From Brachionus koreanus (lineage: Eukaryota; Rotifera; Eurotatoria; Ploima; Brachionidae): DNA of 64,000 nt. Positions 37,222 to 53,109 of the stretch are shown here, piece by piece. The notes under the pieces were generated by a model, which saw only the letters and a list, made by a program, of their open reading frames with translations, ran no database searches and was not told the origin of the DNA. Made by a program: the position numbers and the translations under genes. Positions within the stretch are counted from its first letter, which is position 1. Each line of letters starts with the position of its first letter. The stretch covers positions 488,626 through 552,625 of the forward strand of contig PJRA01000412.1 in NCBI GenBank assembly GCA_016987375.1, given 5' to 3'.

Positions 37222-37838
37222 ATGAAGGTAATTCAATCAAACGAGTGCGTCGATATTCCCGAAAATGGTAAACATTAAAAATTTAAAAAAATTTTTTTTT
37301 CAAACTAATTTAAATTTTAGTTGAAATTTTCGTAAAATCGAGAGTTGTCACCGTTAAAGGTCCAAGAGGAACACTGAGACGTAGCTTCAAACATGCTCGT
37401 GTTGATATCACCAAATTAACTAAAAATAAAATAAAAGTTGAAAAATGGTTTGGTACCAAGAAAGAGGTTGCCGCTGTTCGTACCATTTGTTCTCACATTA
37501 AAAACATGATCAAAGGTGTCATCAAGGGATACAAATACAAAATGCGTTACGTATATGCTCACTTTCCAATCAACGCTGCCATCACAGAAAAAGGTACTGT
37601 AGTCGAAATCAGAAACTTTTTGGGTGAGCGTATTATAAGACGTGTAACCATGTATCCAGGAGTTACATGCTCACCATCAACCCAAAAAGACGAGATAGTC
37701 TTAGAAGGAAATGACATTGAATTGGTATCTCGTTCGGCTGCTCTCATCCAGCAATCGACTTTGGTCAAAGATAAAGATATCCGTAAATTTTTGGACGGTA
37801 TCTACGTATCAGAAAAATCAACCGTTGAAGAACAATAA
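37222..37838 (+). CDS. RpL9: 60S ribosomal protein L9 (uL6)
   Basis: Two exons (37222-37267, 37321-37838) give 187 codons (human 192). Motifs: [83 protein letters not shown], and [20 protein letters not shown] at the C-terminus. uL6 is a large-subunit protein near the factor-binding site. It starts only 220 nt after the RpS3a stop on the same strand, so the two genes are very close neighbours. AATAAA signals begin about 20 nt past the stop (37857). Confidence 0.97.
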
Positions 37839-37952
37839 AATCTTTAAATTGTTTGTAATAAAATAAGTTTAAAAATAAAATTTTAAATTTGTTTTTTACA
37901 AACAAATTGTAGAAATTTTTTAATTTTTTTTCTTCTAAATAACCAAGAATAT

Positions 37953-38040
37953 TTTTAAATGATGAAAGCATCGACGGGCGGTCTGAATACCATTTATGAA
38001 GCATGTCGTATGTTCAATTTTATTGAACTTCTGATAAGAA
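37953..38040 (+). ncRNA. SNORD43: Second U43-like C/D box snoRNA copy, 3' of RpL9
   Basis: From box C (37959-37965) to box D (38031-38034) the sequence differs from the RpS3a intronic copy at only three positions, and the 18S guide CGACGGGCGGT is unchanged. The flanks are different: here CAAGAATATT (37944-37953) can pair with AATATTCTTTG (38039-38049) to close the ends. It lies about 95 nt beyond the RpL9 AATAAA, so it is in a 3' UTR intron, in read-through RNA, or under its own control. Confidence 0.85.
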
Positions 38041-38049
38041 TATTCTTTG

Positions 38050-41000
38050 AAACTTTTTTTGGATAAATATTCAAAAAAACATAAAAAAAAATCAAGCATT
38101 TTTCTATTAAAAAAAATTAAATATTGAATTCTAAATTAATTTAAATCCTTAATTTTTGACCCGAAAATATAATTGAATTTTTCAATTTAAAAGATTTTTA
38201 AATTTTTTATTTCTCAAAAAAATATTTTTATTTATTTTTCAGCTTTTCGACACTTATAACAAAGTTAATTATAATTTTTGTTGTTTTAATTGCTTCTAAA
38301 GGAAAAAATTAGTTTAATACATCTAAACCGGAAGCATCATAATAAAAAAGAATTGATCACATTTTTTAATCAGCTTTCAAATAAGATTACTAACAAAAAA
38401 TGAAAATTTAAAAAAGCAATTTTTCTGAAATTGCAAAATTTTTCTCTTTTTTATCTAAGATTTCCACAATTGCTTCATGACAAATTTTAAATTAATACTA
38501 AAACAAGATTCTAATGTAAGTAAAGCCAGACATCATCAAGTACAGTTTGGTAATTAAGTTAGATTGGTAATTATCAAAAAGTAAGTTTAAAAAAATACCT
38601 TTAAAGGAAATAAATAAAACAATTTTAAAGTTGTTTTGTAAATTCAACTAGAATTTGATGATATCTGACTTACACAAGAATCTTGATTCAGCAAATAGAC
38701 CAAAGGCGTTGCCTTGATAATAAAAAATTGATAATAAAAAGAGATTCTAGACAGACATAATTTATTTTTGCATTAAAGACTACTAATAAGTAAGTCAATA
38801 CTTTACATCTTTTCTGGTCTTAGGAGCGCAAGGTCTTTGGAGAACTTTAAATCATTTTAGATTCTTGGATGAATCGACAATTGAGTTTTTAAAATAGTTT
38901 ATCAAATAATTTAAGCTAAGTTAAGAAAATTCAGGAAAAATTTCTTAAAGTCAAATTTGACATTGACTTTTGGAGATTAAAGTTAATTTTTGACTTTTGG
39001 CCAACTCTAATTAATAAATTAAATTTAAAATTAGAAATTTTAAAAGACATGCTTTCATTTAATATTCGATATTAATTTATCTTAGTGTTTTAAATATTTT
39101 ATCAAAAATATTCTAAAAAATAAATTTCACCTTTGAAAAATTTTAGATTAGTCTTAAATTTTTAATTATTTTTATAAATCTAGCCTTAAATCTTGTTGCT
39201 AAATTTAAATGTCAATTGCGATTCAAACTAGAAAACAAAATGATGAACAAAAAATATCAATTCAAGAAAATCAAAATTCGAGTAATTTACATTAAGAAAA
39301 TAAGAATTTTGTCGAATGTTGTCTTTCTGCTAATTAATAATTTTTAAATTTTATTAATTGATCATAATTTATGATTTGATGAAAGAAACTTGAAATCCAT
39401 ATTTTTTTTTGTTTTAATTAAAATTCGATACTGGACAAAATGTTGTATTTAAAATAGATCAAAAATTTCAAATTTATTATTTTAATTTTTAGAAAATATT
39501 AAACGTTATATAATTGTTAAAAATATCGTTTATAATGAGAAAAAAAAACAATTTTAATAAAAAAAATGAAATACTGCTAATTAGTTTATTAAATAATCTA
39601 ATGCTATATAGACATTGTTGAAAAATTTTGTGATATCTAGGTTTTTATTAATCAAAATCAATTTTGTTCCTTTATTTCTATTTTTGTTATTAGTTATAAC
39701 ATAGTTATCTAATATTTTTATGAAGCTATTTTCAAAATTATGCAATTTAAAAAAATTTATATAACCAGGTCTTAAGAGTTTCGTAACAATGAGTATATAA
39801 ATTTTGAAACAAAATCAAAAAGAGACTTAAATTCAGACTTGAATTTTCATTTTTAAAAAGACTTGTCTTTCAGACTCATGCTTTGGTTTAATTAGGATAT
39901 GCAAAATTTATTTTTTAACTAAGTTTAAAATAAAATTGTTTTTTTATGTATTTAGATTTTGTAGATTTTTAATTTTGTTCTAAATTGATGATACAAAATC
40001 ATTTCAATCCGCTTGAGGAATAAATTTCGTTTTTCTAAAAAAATCAAAAATTCAGAGTTAATTTGAATTTTAAAAATTTCAAAAGTAAAATTTCATAAAA
40101 TTTAATTCATTTTATAATTTTTTTTCAGTGCGTAGTATTTTTTCTTTTAAATACACAAGAATTAGATTTTAAATTTATTAATCACATTCTTTATTTAGGT
40201 TTTCTCTTGTTGAAATTAACCAAACTTTTTATAACATGGTCATAATTTTTAAAGGTAATTTTGCTATGAAATAAAAGGTTTATTTAGTTAGCATTCAAAT
40301 TTAGTCTTTTGAAAAAAATTTATGCATTTAAATTCTCTTAAAATACATGTGTCTAAATTAATCAAATTCAAAAAGTAGTTCAAAATAATTTACGTCACTA
40401 TTAATTTTTATACACCGACTATTTACTCCTTAGATAATCTATAATTGAAATTTTCTTTAAAATATTTTATTTAAGTATTATTAATTTAAACAATTTTAAA
40501 TATTGGTTAAGATGATTTTAAAATTAGATAACTTTCTCTTTTATATAACCTGTTAAACTTTTTCAAAATTATATAATCAATCACGTTTTTCTAAAAAGCA
40601 AAATAATTTTTTTAATTATTAATATGATCATGTAACAATTTGAAATTTATGCAACCAAAATTATAATAATATTATTTTATGTTTTTAAATTCAAACTCTT
40701 TATAATGCTAAAGTTTTATCATCAAATTAGTTTGAATTCCATCTTACATAAATCGATTCAATAAGAGCACACAATATGCTCATGCATTCTCCTAATTTTC
40801 CTGCTTTTTGAAAAATTAAGTTATGTCACCCTCCTTTTAGATTCTACTAAAAATTACACCATAATTTTTAAGTGTACTAGACTCCGGAGTCACAGGACCC
40901 CTATCAAAATTATATAATGTTCAAAATTTAAATAGTTATGAAACAAATTATTTAACTAAACTGAAATATTCATTATTTTTTCTCAACAAAGCTTTACTTT

Positions 41001-41111
41001 TATTAAAAATACTAATTCCGATTGACTTATTGGGGACATTACTATTTTCTTTAAGATTTTAGATGTGCATTTAATTTTTTTAAAACTACTTTTTGGAATT
41101 TTTTGTAATCC
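38050..41111. other. Intergenic region RpL9-LONRF
   Basis: About 3 kb of AT-rich DNA without a recognisable exon. A diverged copy of the GACTT-type repeat is at 38940-39005. The palindrome ACTCCGGAGT near 40883 is the only GC-rich local feature. The LONRF promoter should lie at the right end. Confidence 0.45.
38940..39005. repeat. GACTT-type dispersed repeat copy
   Basis: CTTAAAGTCAAATTTGACAT and TTTTTGACTTTTGGCCAACT match, with drift, the copies at 4485-4545 and 16275-16620. Confidence 0.45.
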
Positions 41112-45009
<3,898 letters not shown>

Positions 45010-46246
45010 ATGTCATTATTTTAAAAGCATTTTGAATGAAATAAATACTTAAAAAAATTGTAAATTAAAATAAAAAACATATACTGTAAATAAGTTATAT
45101 TTTGAGCATGGGATTCATTATCCAGTATTCACATCTTAGAGATGCTTTCCATGATTTGTATGCGATCTTTATCTATCGACTTAATCACATTGATTTTGTT
45201 TTTTTTTCAAAATATGATTTGATCATTAATTCATTGACTTTTGTTTTCCATTGTTTAATATTACAAGTTTTAAGAAAAATACATATTTATTAAATAAAAT
45301 TATTTTAAACTATAACCAAAAATTTAACTTTTAATCATTTTTTGTTGAAAAATATTAAATTATTTACCAATATTTTTCCATAAAATTTCTCAGTATTTTT
45401 TTATTTTAAAAAAGATTAAAAAAGGACAAAGAAAAAGACAAAATGTTAATAAATTTAATAATTACTTTTTGCAATTGTCATTTATTCCAAGATTATACTC
45501 TCAGTTTTACTAAATAAGTAATTTTTTACCAAAAAATAATGTTTTTTAATCAAAATGAAAACCATTTAAAAAAAATTAGTATTCTTGGTTTTATTTTTTA
45601 TAGCGTCATTTATATTAGACATATTTTTAGTCTTTCTCTGATTTAAAAAATTTCTTATAAATTACTAAACTTTTATTAATGTTTTCATGTTTCAATTCAT
45701 CTTCAACTTAGTTAAAAATTGGAAACTATGCTTTAGGCAACAAAAAAACACTTGGAAAAAAATTACTGGGGTAAAAAACTATTATATGAATCAAATTAAT
45801 TATTTAGGATAACTGATTTAATAATAAAAGCTTTACTAAATCTAAATTTATTTTAATTCAATTTAAATTTTATTTTTTTAAAATAAATTGCTAAATAAAA
45901 CAAAACAAATTAAGATTATGATTGAGAAAAAATAATAAAAATATTTAATTAATTTTATTAATAAATATTTATTTCTAAATACAATATTAAAAAAGTGACT
46001 TTAAGTTAATATAATTCTGTCTCTAGTTTTTATAATTCTGACTAAATTTTTCAATTTAGATTTAAAATTTTTGAATTCATACAAATGGATATAGATAATT
46101 TGAAAAGGTTTTCCATCATTATAATATTTAAGCATGCATGTCTATGACTTAATGTTTAGACAAATATTTTATTGATTTTTAAAATAGTTTCTTTTATCTC
46201 AAGATATTTAAATATGCATAATTTTTTGATAATTAATTATTTTTAG
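45010..46246. other. Intergenic region LONRF-PTIP
   Basis: AT-rich spacer of 1.2 kb without recognisable exons. The PTIP start codon immediately follows TTTTTAG, so a non-coding 5' exon of PTIP may lie here. Confidence 0.4.
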
Positions 46247-49200
46247 ATGGATGTTATCATTGAGTCTGAAATTCAAAATGAGGAAACAAACAAAAATTTA
46301 ATTGCACTAGATGAATGCCAGCAAAACACCAACTTGAACCAGATAAACTTAGAAGATTTTTTAAAAATAAACAATGTAGAGAACAATCAACATGAAGAAA
46401 AAGATGAAAATAGAAACAATTTAAATGAAATTATCGATTCTATTGAAAAAGCACCTATTGAAGATTCTTTTGGTGGTACAAAATCCAATTTATTTAAAGA
46501 TGTCCGCTATTACACAATTAAGTGTGCAGACTCATTTGTAAAATTTGGCTCTATGTTTAACTAATTTTTTATAAGTTTTTTTTTTAGATAGACCAAATAT
46601 TGGAAAACAATGGTGCACATAAAGAATCCTATTTAACTACTTTCATTACTCATGTAATTTATGATAGAAATGAAGAAGATCCAAATTCGAATCCTGATTT
46701 TTGTGAGGCTAAGGAAGTGTTTGATCTTACCATTGTTACAAGTGATTGGTTCCGAGCTTGTTTAAATTGTGAAAGTTTATTGCCGTAAGTAGCCATTTTA
46801 AAAAATTATTTTCAATTAAACAAGCCTTTATAGTTAATTTTTTTTTGATTCTTAGCTTAACCCATTTTTTTCTATTATCATAATCATTCTCAAAATTTAT
46901 ATTGCTTAAATTTAACTTAAACAATTTTTTTTTTAAAGAAATTTTTATGTCAAAAATTTTATTAGCAAAGGTTTTAAAAAAAAAATCATGTTTTTCAAAA
47001 TCATTATTTTAGAAAAAATAAGATAAAATAATTTTTCAAGCTATTCCAATATAAATCATTATCTTGGCGGGTTTTCATTTAATTTAGATGTGAACTTAAA
47101 AAATCAGATAGATAAAATTTATGTGCTAACCTTCACAACAATCTAAATAATTTAATTCAAAACATATTCAAGACAAAAAATAATAATAAAAACTAAAAAA
47201 TAATTTTTTTTAAGGATTGAACCATTCTTAGCAAGTAGTGAAAATCGATTATTTTCCCAAGTAAGAGCAATAAATGTAAATATGAGCGATGAGCTGGCCA
47301 AAGAAATCAACGCATTGCTCTCCTACAACGGTGCTGAGTTAATTGATACTGAAACAGAAGATCTCGACAATTTGAATAGTCAACCTACACATGGTTTTTC
47401 TATTAACTTTGATTCTCGGAGTCAAAAAATAGATTCAAATTTAAAGCTAGTTACACCAGACTGGGTTTCTGAATGCATAAATCAGAACACTCTGCTGGAA
47501 GAATTATTATTTCATCCTAAATTTTTAAAAAATGAAGAATCTGATATAATGATCGTTGCCGAGATTGAAAAACCAGCAGAATCGGAGACTGATAACAAAG
47601 ATCACCAAATTTGGCCAGAAAAGCCTGAATCAACTAGCCAAACTTCCAAAAATCTAACACTATTTACGAATAATTCTGATAAAATTAGTTATTTACAAAC
47701 TCATTCAAACAATACCGATACTGAACACAATGCTGAGCCAGAATCCATAGCAATACTCGAATCCATGAATCCGGAAGCAAATTCATCCAATTCAAATACT
47801 CAAAAAGAACAAAAACAACTAAATGATTCTAGTTTGAGTGTAAATGTAAGTTATGCTCAAAATGAAACAAATGGACATTGTACAACTAGTCCATCTAAAC
47901 AAAAACAAGCAACACCAAGAAAAACTCCGACTAAAAAGAAAAATTATTCGTTAAATGATAGTATGAATGAAATATTTGATACTGTAATTAATAAGCCACC
48001 TGAAGAGAAAAAAAAATCATCAGAATATTTTAACTTGAACAGAAATGGTCTTAAGCCTTTGCAGGTAGATTTAATTCATCCAGTTCAAAATTCAGGCAAG
48101 CTAAATTTTGACATGGACTTTGAGACCGAGCCAATTAGTGCAAGTGAAAACAAAGTGAATAACGAAGAAAACTCTAATTTGCTATATGGATGCATTTTTT
48201 ATACAAAAGCAAATGAGGACATTTACCCAAAAGACTGCTTTGACGACTGGGATATCGTTGTTTTAAATTACGGTGGCAAAGTTTTAAATAACATCAATTT
48301 AGATGATCCTGCTGCAGTAAGCCAAATAACACACTTTATTTGTCCGAATAGATTCACAAAATGTTATAGAAAAGCAATGGAGAACAACAAGAAAGTAGCC
48401 ACTGTCTATTGGCTTGAAGATGTTTTGCAGGAACAAACCTACAGATCACCATGGTTGGTCTATCATTTTCCTTCTCCTTTTGAACACAAAATGGGTCCTC
48501 TAAAAAATCACTTAATATCTTCTCATGGTTTTACTAGCAAAGAAAAATTATTTATATTTCAAATAATTTGGCTATTAGGTGGAAAATATTCTTCATATTT
48601 GTCCAAAATAAATTCGTTTTTAATTGCCAAAAATTTAAAAGGACCTAAAGTAGATAAGGCTAAATCATGGAAGATACCAATAGTAAATGCCAATTGGTTA
48701 ATGGAACTCTATTTGGGAAACACTTATGCTTTGAACACGCCCATCGAGGAAAGATATAAAAATATTTCCTCTGACGATAATTATAATCACTTTGCTTTCG
48801 ATACATCTATGGTTCAGGATTTCATGAAATTGTGGAAAAATGAACTTTCATTGGGTCCACCATTGGCATTCAAATCGAATAATATTGTTAGTATTAAATA
48901 TGCCAGTAAGAGATCAGATTTTGATGAAAAACAAGACAATTCACCGAATAAAATGAAAAAAGTTGGTCTTACTTGGCAAAGACCTCAATCGAATATTCCA
49001 TGTGTTATGTTCACTGGGATAGAGTCTACTAGAACAGCTCAATTTCAGAGAGTTAGTCAAGAAATTAACTTTTGAATGGAAAATTTTTAGAAATAATTTT
49101 TTTTAAGGATGTTATTGGACTTGGTGGCATTGTTGCCAAGCAACCATCTCAAGCAAATTTGTTGGTTGTTGATAAAATAGAAAGAACTGCCAAGCTTTTG

Positions 49201-51043
49201 AAATGCATTAGTACTGTTGACAATATAGTTACTGTAAAATGGATCATTGATAGTAAACTAAATGGAAAGTTTCTTAATCCAAGTGACTACCAAGTTAAAG
49301 ATGAAAAATTTGAGACCCATTACAGTTGCTGTATAAAAGATTCACTTGAACGGGCAAAACGACGTCCATTGCTGAATGTATTAAAAGCAATGATATTAAT
49401 TTTTATTTTTTAAAAGCTTATTTTAATTTTCAGGGCCTAGTATTCTATTTGAGTCCAAGTGTAAGACCTTCTTATCAAGATCTCACCGATATGATCAAGG
49501 CAGCAGGTGGAATTGTTACAAATGATATTCCAACGATTTCAATGATACGTGAGCCATTTAAAGATGAATTTAGAACCGTAAATATTTTTTTATTTTTTGT
49601 TTTACTTTTGATATTTTATTAATAATTATTACCAATTTTAGAATTTAAAAAGCAAATATGTAATCATTGGATCTCAGGCTGATCTTTGTATTCTCAAGCC
49701 TTTTATTGAAAAAAAAATATGTAAGTCTATCTATAATTCTATTTTTGCTTCTGTAAATTAAAAAAAAAAGTAGTGCTGGTGGAAACCGAATCCTTAAAAT
49801 CGGTTTTAAATATAAGCAAATTCCGGCTTAATAATTTATTTTTTATTTCACTTTAAAAATCGTTATTTTTATTTACCAATTGATATTTTAAAATAAGAAG
49901 CATTTATTTACTAAACGTGCTAAAAATAAATGAAAAAATTAATTTATTTTTGTTAATGAAACCAATTTTTTTCGTTTTCATCAGTAAAAAAATTGTTTGT
50001 AATTTTTAAAAATTTTATTATTAGGGAAAATCAAAAAATTTTGCGATTTTTTAAATAAAAAAAATTAGCTCTACCAGCGAGTGATTCGATTCCTCCCTAG
50101 TACCATTCATCGCTTTTGGAGACTAAAAACTCACCATACCCATCTTCAGCTTGAACTTTACTTAGCTTGAAAAGAAGAATAATTTTCATGGAGAAAGGCA
50201 TGCATTTGATCTAATTGCTAAAAATAAGTTCTGCATTTATAGCACGACAGTCTGGAACCAGCTCAAAGTTTATCTTTTGGAAATTCCATCAAATACTCAA
50301 CATCACCTTTTTACCAAAGCGTATTCTTTTCAAAGCTGGCTGAGTTGGTTTAGATGGGTTAAGCCATTGGTTTCTGTTATCATAATTTTGAAAAAACATG
50401 CACTTCTCATCCCAAGTAATGATCTGTTGAGGAATTTCAAAAATTTTTTGATGACAATTCTATTCTTTTAATTTTAAAATATTATGTGACTTTAGAATTA
50501 AAAAAAGCTAATTATGGAGAATTAAGCTGGCTCTAAATTTCAAATCGTGATACTCGGCCTAATGGAAAAGGCCGTTCAATATTTAATTTGAAATTTTTCC
50601 TTTTTTGATTGATTAAAATTAACTAATATAAAAATCTTTAAATAAATATTTCAATATTTTGCAGTGATTTTTGTCTTAAATCATTTTTTTCATGTTGCAA
50701 AAAATAAGATTTAATTTAATTACTTATTTGAATAATAAAAAAAGTAATTTCATTATTGTTTACATTTTATTTTCCGCTATTAACATTTTGCATGATGCAT
50801 TGTGTTACAGTATTTATTAAGAATTTTTATTTTAGTTAATTTCAATCAATCAAAAAAGGAAAAAAATGTATTTATTTTGTGTTCAATTTCACAAAACTTT
50901 AAAAAAAAATTTTTTCTATTTCAAAGTTTTTTAATGATTTTTATTTTAAATTTTTAGTGATTTATAGTGAAGAACTAATTTTGAGTGGAGTATTGAGTCA
51001 ATTGATAGATGCAAATTTATACAAGTTTATTTTATCACAATAA
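46247..51043 (+). CDS. PAXIP1: PAX-interacting protein 1 (PTIP), six-BRCT DNA-damage/chromatin adaptor
   Basis: Seven exons (46247-46537, 46588-46784, 47215-49051, 49108-49377, 49434-49577, 49642-49720, 50958-51043) join to 967 codons. BRCT 1 (about 85-165: LFKDVRYY, AKEVFDLTIV) and BRCT 2 (165-265: LKLVTPDWVSECI) are followed by an Asn/Ser/Glu-rich linker. BRCT 3-4 (about 484-690: THFICPNRF, VATVYWLEDVL, HLISSHGFTSKEK, KIPIVNANWLMELYLG) and BRCT 5-6 (about 765 to end: FTGIES, DVIGLGGIV, VTVKWIID, FYLSPSVRPSY, ending LSGVLSQLIDANLYKF) follow. The last block matches the vertebrate PTIP C-terminus, which separates it from TopBP1. PTIP binds phosphoproteins such as 53BP1 and belongs to MLL3/4 methyltransferase complexes. 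The large glutamine tract of vertebrate PTIP is absent. The last intron (1,237 nt) holds a mariner fossil. The ATG sits directly on an acceptor-like TTTTTAG. Confidence 0.92.
50050..50445 (-). mobile_element. Mariner-family transposase remnant in PTIP intron 6
   Basis: The minus strand reads EIPQQIITWDEKCMFFQN, then NQWLNPSKPTQPALKR, FGKKVMLSI, a stop where Trp is expected, WNFQKINFELVP and AINAEL. This is the central catalytic region of mariner/Tc1 transposases (family pattern I-V-T-G-D-E-K-W and K-K-V-M-L-WW). The first catalytic Asp is present (ITWDEK); the second (HDNARPH-like) and third are not visible. Stops and frameshifts show it is dead. Confidence 0.75.
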
Positions 51044-51635
51044 AAACAAATCAGATTCAATGAAACTGCTTATAAATGAAAAAAAATTTTAGATTGTTGA
51101 ATTTTTCTCAGGGAGCCACATTTAGATAATTTTTTTTGAATTAAATTAATTAAAAATTTCGAATTAATGAAACAAAATTTTAATTTTTGTATGATAATAC
51201 TCTCAATTTTAACATTTGTTTTAATGATATTTTCAGGAAAAGTAAACCAATTTTTTTTATATTAAAAGCTTTTAATAAAATATTCATTCAACTCATTACT
51301 CAGTTATTTAAAATAAAGTAACCTCTTAAAAAAGGTTGTTTTTTTTTGTTTAAAAAGACTTAGATTTTTTTTTGAAACGTGATAAAAATTATTATTTTCA
51401 ATCAAAAAATTCTTAGGCTCATTATAAATAATAACTTCAAATTAAATAAATTATGTGGTATTAATGTTTTTAAAATTAATAAAAATTCCATTTTTTGAAT
51501 GTGTCTGTTTGAATAATTTCTATTTTTGGAAACAAGAGATTTAGTGAGAACAAACTTCTTGAAATTTTTTAATTGACAGACCTAGATTACTTTTGTAATC
51601 CTTAATTTTAAACGAGCATAAACTTTGAAAATGGT
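51044..51635. other. Short intergenic region
   Basis: AT-rich, with no exon or structured repeat seen. It should contain the PTIP 3' UTR and the promoter of the next gene. Confidence 0.4.
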
Positions 51636-53109
51636 ATGAAAGAGTTCTTATTAATGATGCAAAAAAAGGAAGAAAGTGATTTTGCTAAAATAAAATGCGA
51701 AATTATTAATTCATTAATCGATTTGATCGAATACAGAACAAATTATAAATTTGATTTTGATTTTAAATTCAAACGTCCAGAAACCACTAGCCTGAATCTG
51801 AAAGCAATCAATTTATCAAATGGTTTGATCGATGATTATTTGCTTAAAAATCAGCATTTATTCGATAATTTTACACTAGTTAGAGATCTAATTAATTTGC
51901 TAAAATCTTTTTTATTAAATAATTTATCAGAACTCATTTCTAATGACGAAAAGCCAGAAAAAATAGAAATATTTGAAAGAGATAGTTATTTGGTTGAATT
52001 AGTGGAAGAGTTACATGATGATGTAGAAATTAAGCCAAATTTTGAAAACAAATTTATCGAGTCAATTTCCAAAAGTTTGCTCAATGACTCCTTTAGTTTG
52101 ATTAATAAATATGATAAATATGCAAAAAATTTGGTAGATGAAATTTTTCATGATTTTGGCAAAGAAATTTCTGACAATTTTAACAATGAGAAAGAAATTG
52201 AAATCAAAATAAAGCTACCATATTGGGCAAGCAATTACCAGAACTACTTTCAAAGAAGACATAGTACAGATATAGCATCGTTTAACCTCAAATCCGATTC
52301 ATCAAATAGGACCTTGCCAAATATTGTTGAGGACCGCATGAGTGAAACCGATTGTATTTGGCGGCGACATTCCCTAAATACTTCTTCCTTTAGATTGAAT
52401 AAAGCATTCAACAATACTATGCCAGTGATAATCGTTGATTTTGAAGATGATTTCGATGAAAAGTCAAGTTCTCGGTCTAGTCTAGATAGGTCAAGATTAT
52501 CTGATTCAGAAAGTGAGATTTCAAATAACCAGTTTAAACAATACACCAAATTAACGCTAAAAAACTTCTTGAACAAAAGTCCAAATAGTAAACAGAATAA
52601 AAATGAGCATTTTCAAAATAGAAATGAAGATTTTCAAAGAGAAAGCTATTTGCAAAAGTCTGAAATTTGCAGAGAAATTGTTGAAGATATTGTAGCACAA
52701 TCACTGAGAACAGTAAAATCAATTATTGAGTAAGATATTAATATATTTAAGTGATTGAATATATTTAATTTGAAATTTTTTGTAGAAAGACATCGAAATT
52801 CGCACAAAATTTGATTGTATATTCAGTCGACAAAGGATCGGAAGAATGTAGAAAAATATATAAAATGCAAAAAGTAATAATTTGCTTGAAATTAAAATTT
52901 TTAATTTCATTTTTGTTTTAAAGATAAATGAATTGTATCTAAAATGCGATTGTGTAAATACGGCTTTATTGTTCGCGAAAAAAGAACGAATTGATTGCAA
53001 ATTTTTGATATACTTAATTTTTTGTGCTTTAGAAGAAATAAACTACAGCAATTCAGTAATTTTTGAATGCAAAAATTTTGAATTAATGAAAAAATTAAAT
53101 ATTCACTAA
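51636..53109 (+). CDS. Unrecognised protein, acidic with amphipathic helices (possible AKAP-like)
   Basis: Three exons (51636-52729, 52786-52873, 52924-53109) give 455 codons. I do not recognise a named family. The protein is rich in Asp, Glu, Ser and Asn, with helical stretches separated by Ser-rich linkers. Two near-repeats, RRHSTDIASFNL and RRHSLNTSSFRL (about residues 206-256), look like basophilic-kinase sites (RRxS). A strongly amphipathic helix near the end of exon 1 (CREIVEDIVAQSLRTVKSII) resembles the RII-binding helix of A-kinase anchoring proteins, and the RRHS sites would fit PKA, but this is inference. An upstream ATG five bases earlier runs into TGA at once, so the start chosen is 51636. 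Confidence 0.7.

Noticed and set aside
45102..45293. Plus-strand 63-codon open frame downstream of LONRF
   Set aside because: Hydrophobic, AT-driven composition with no splice link or homolog; likely chance.
46247..51043. TopBP1 as the identity of the multi-BRCT gene
   Set aside because: The N-terminal AKEVFDLTIV block, the BRCT 3-4 words and the LSGVLSQLIDANLYKF end match PTIP/PAXIP1, not TopBP1.
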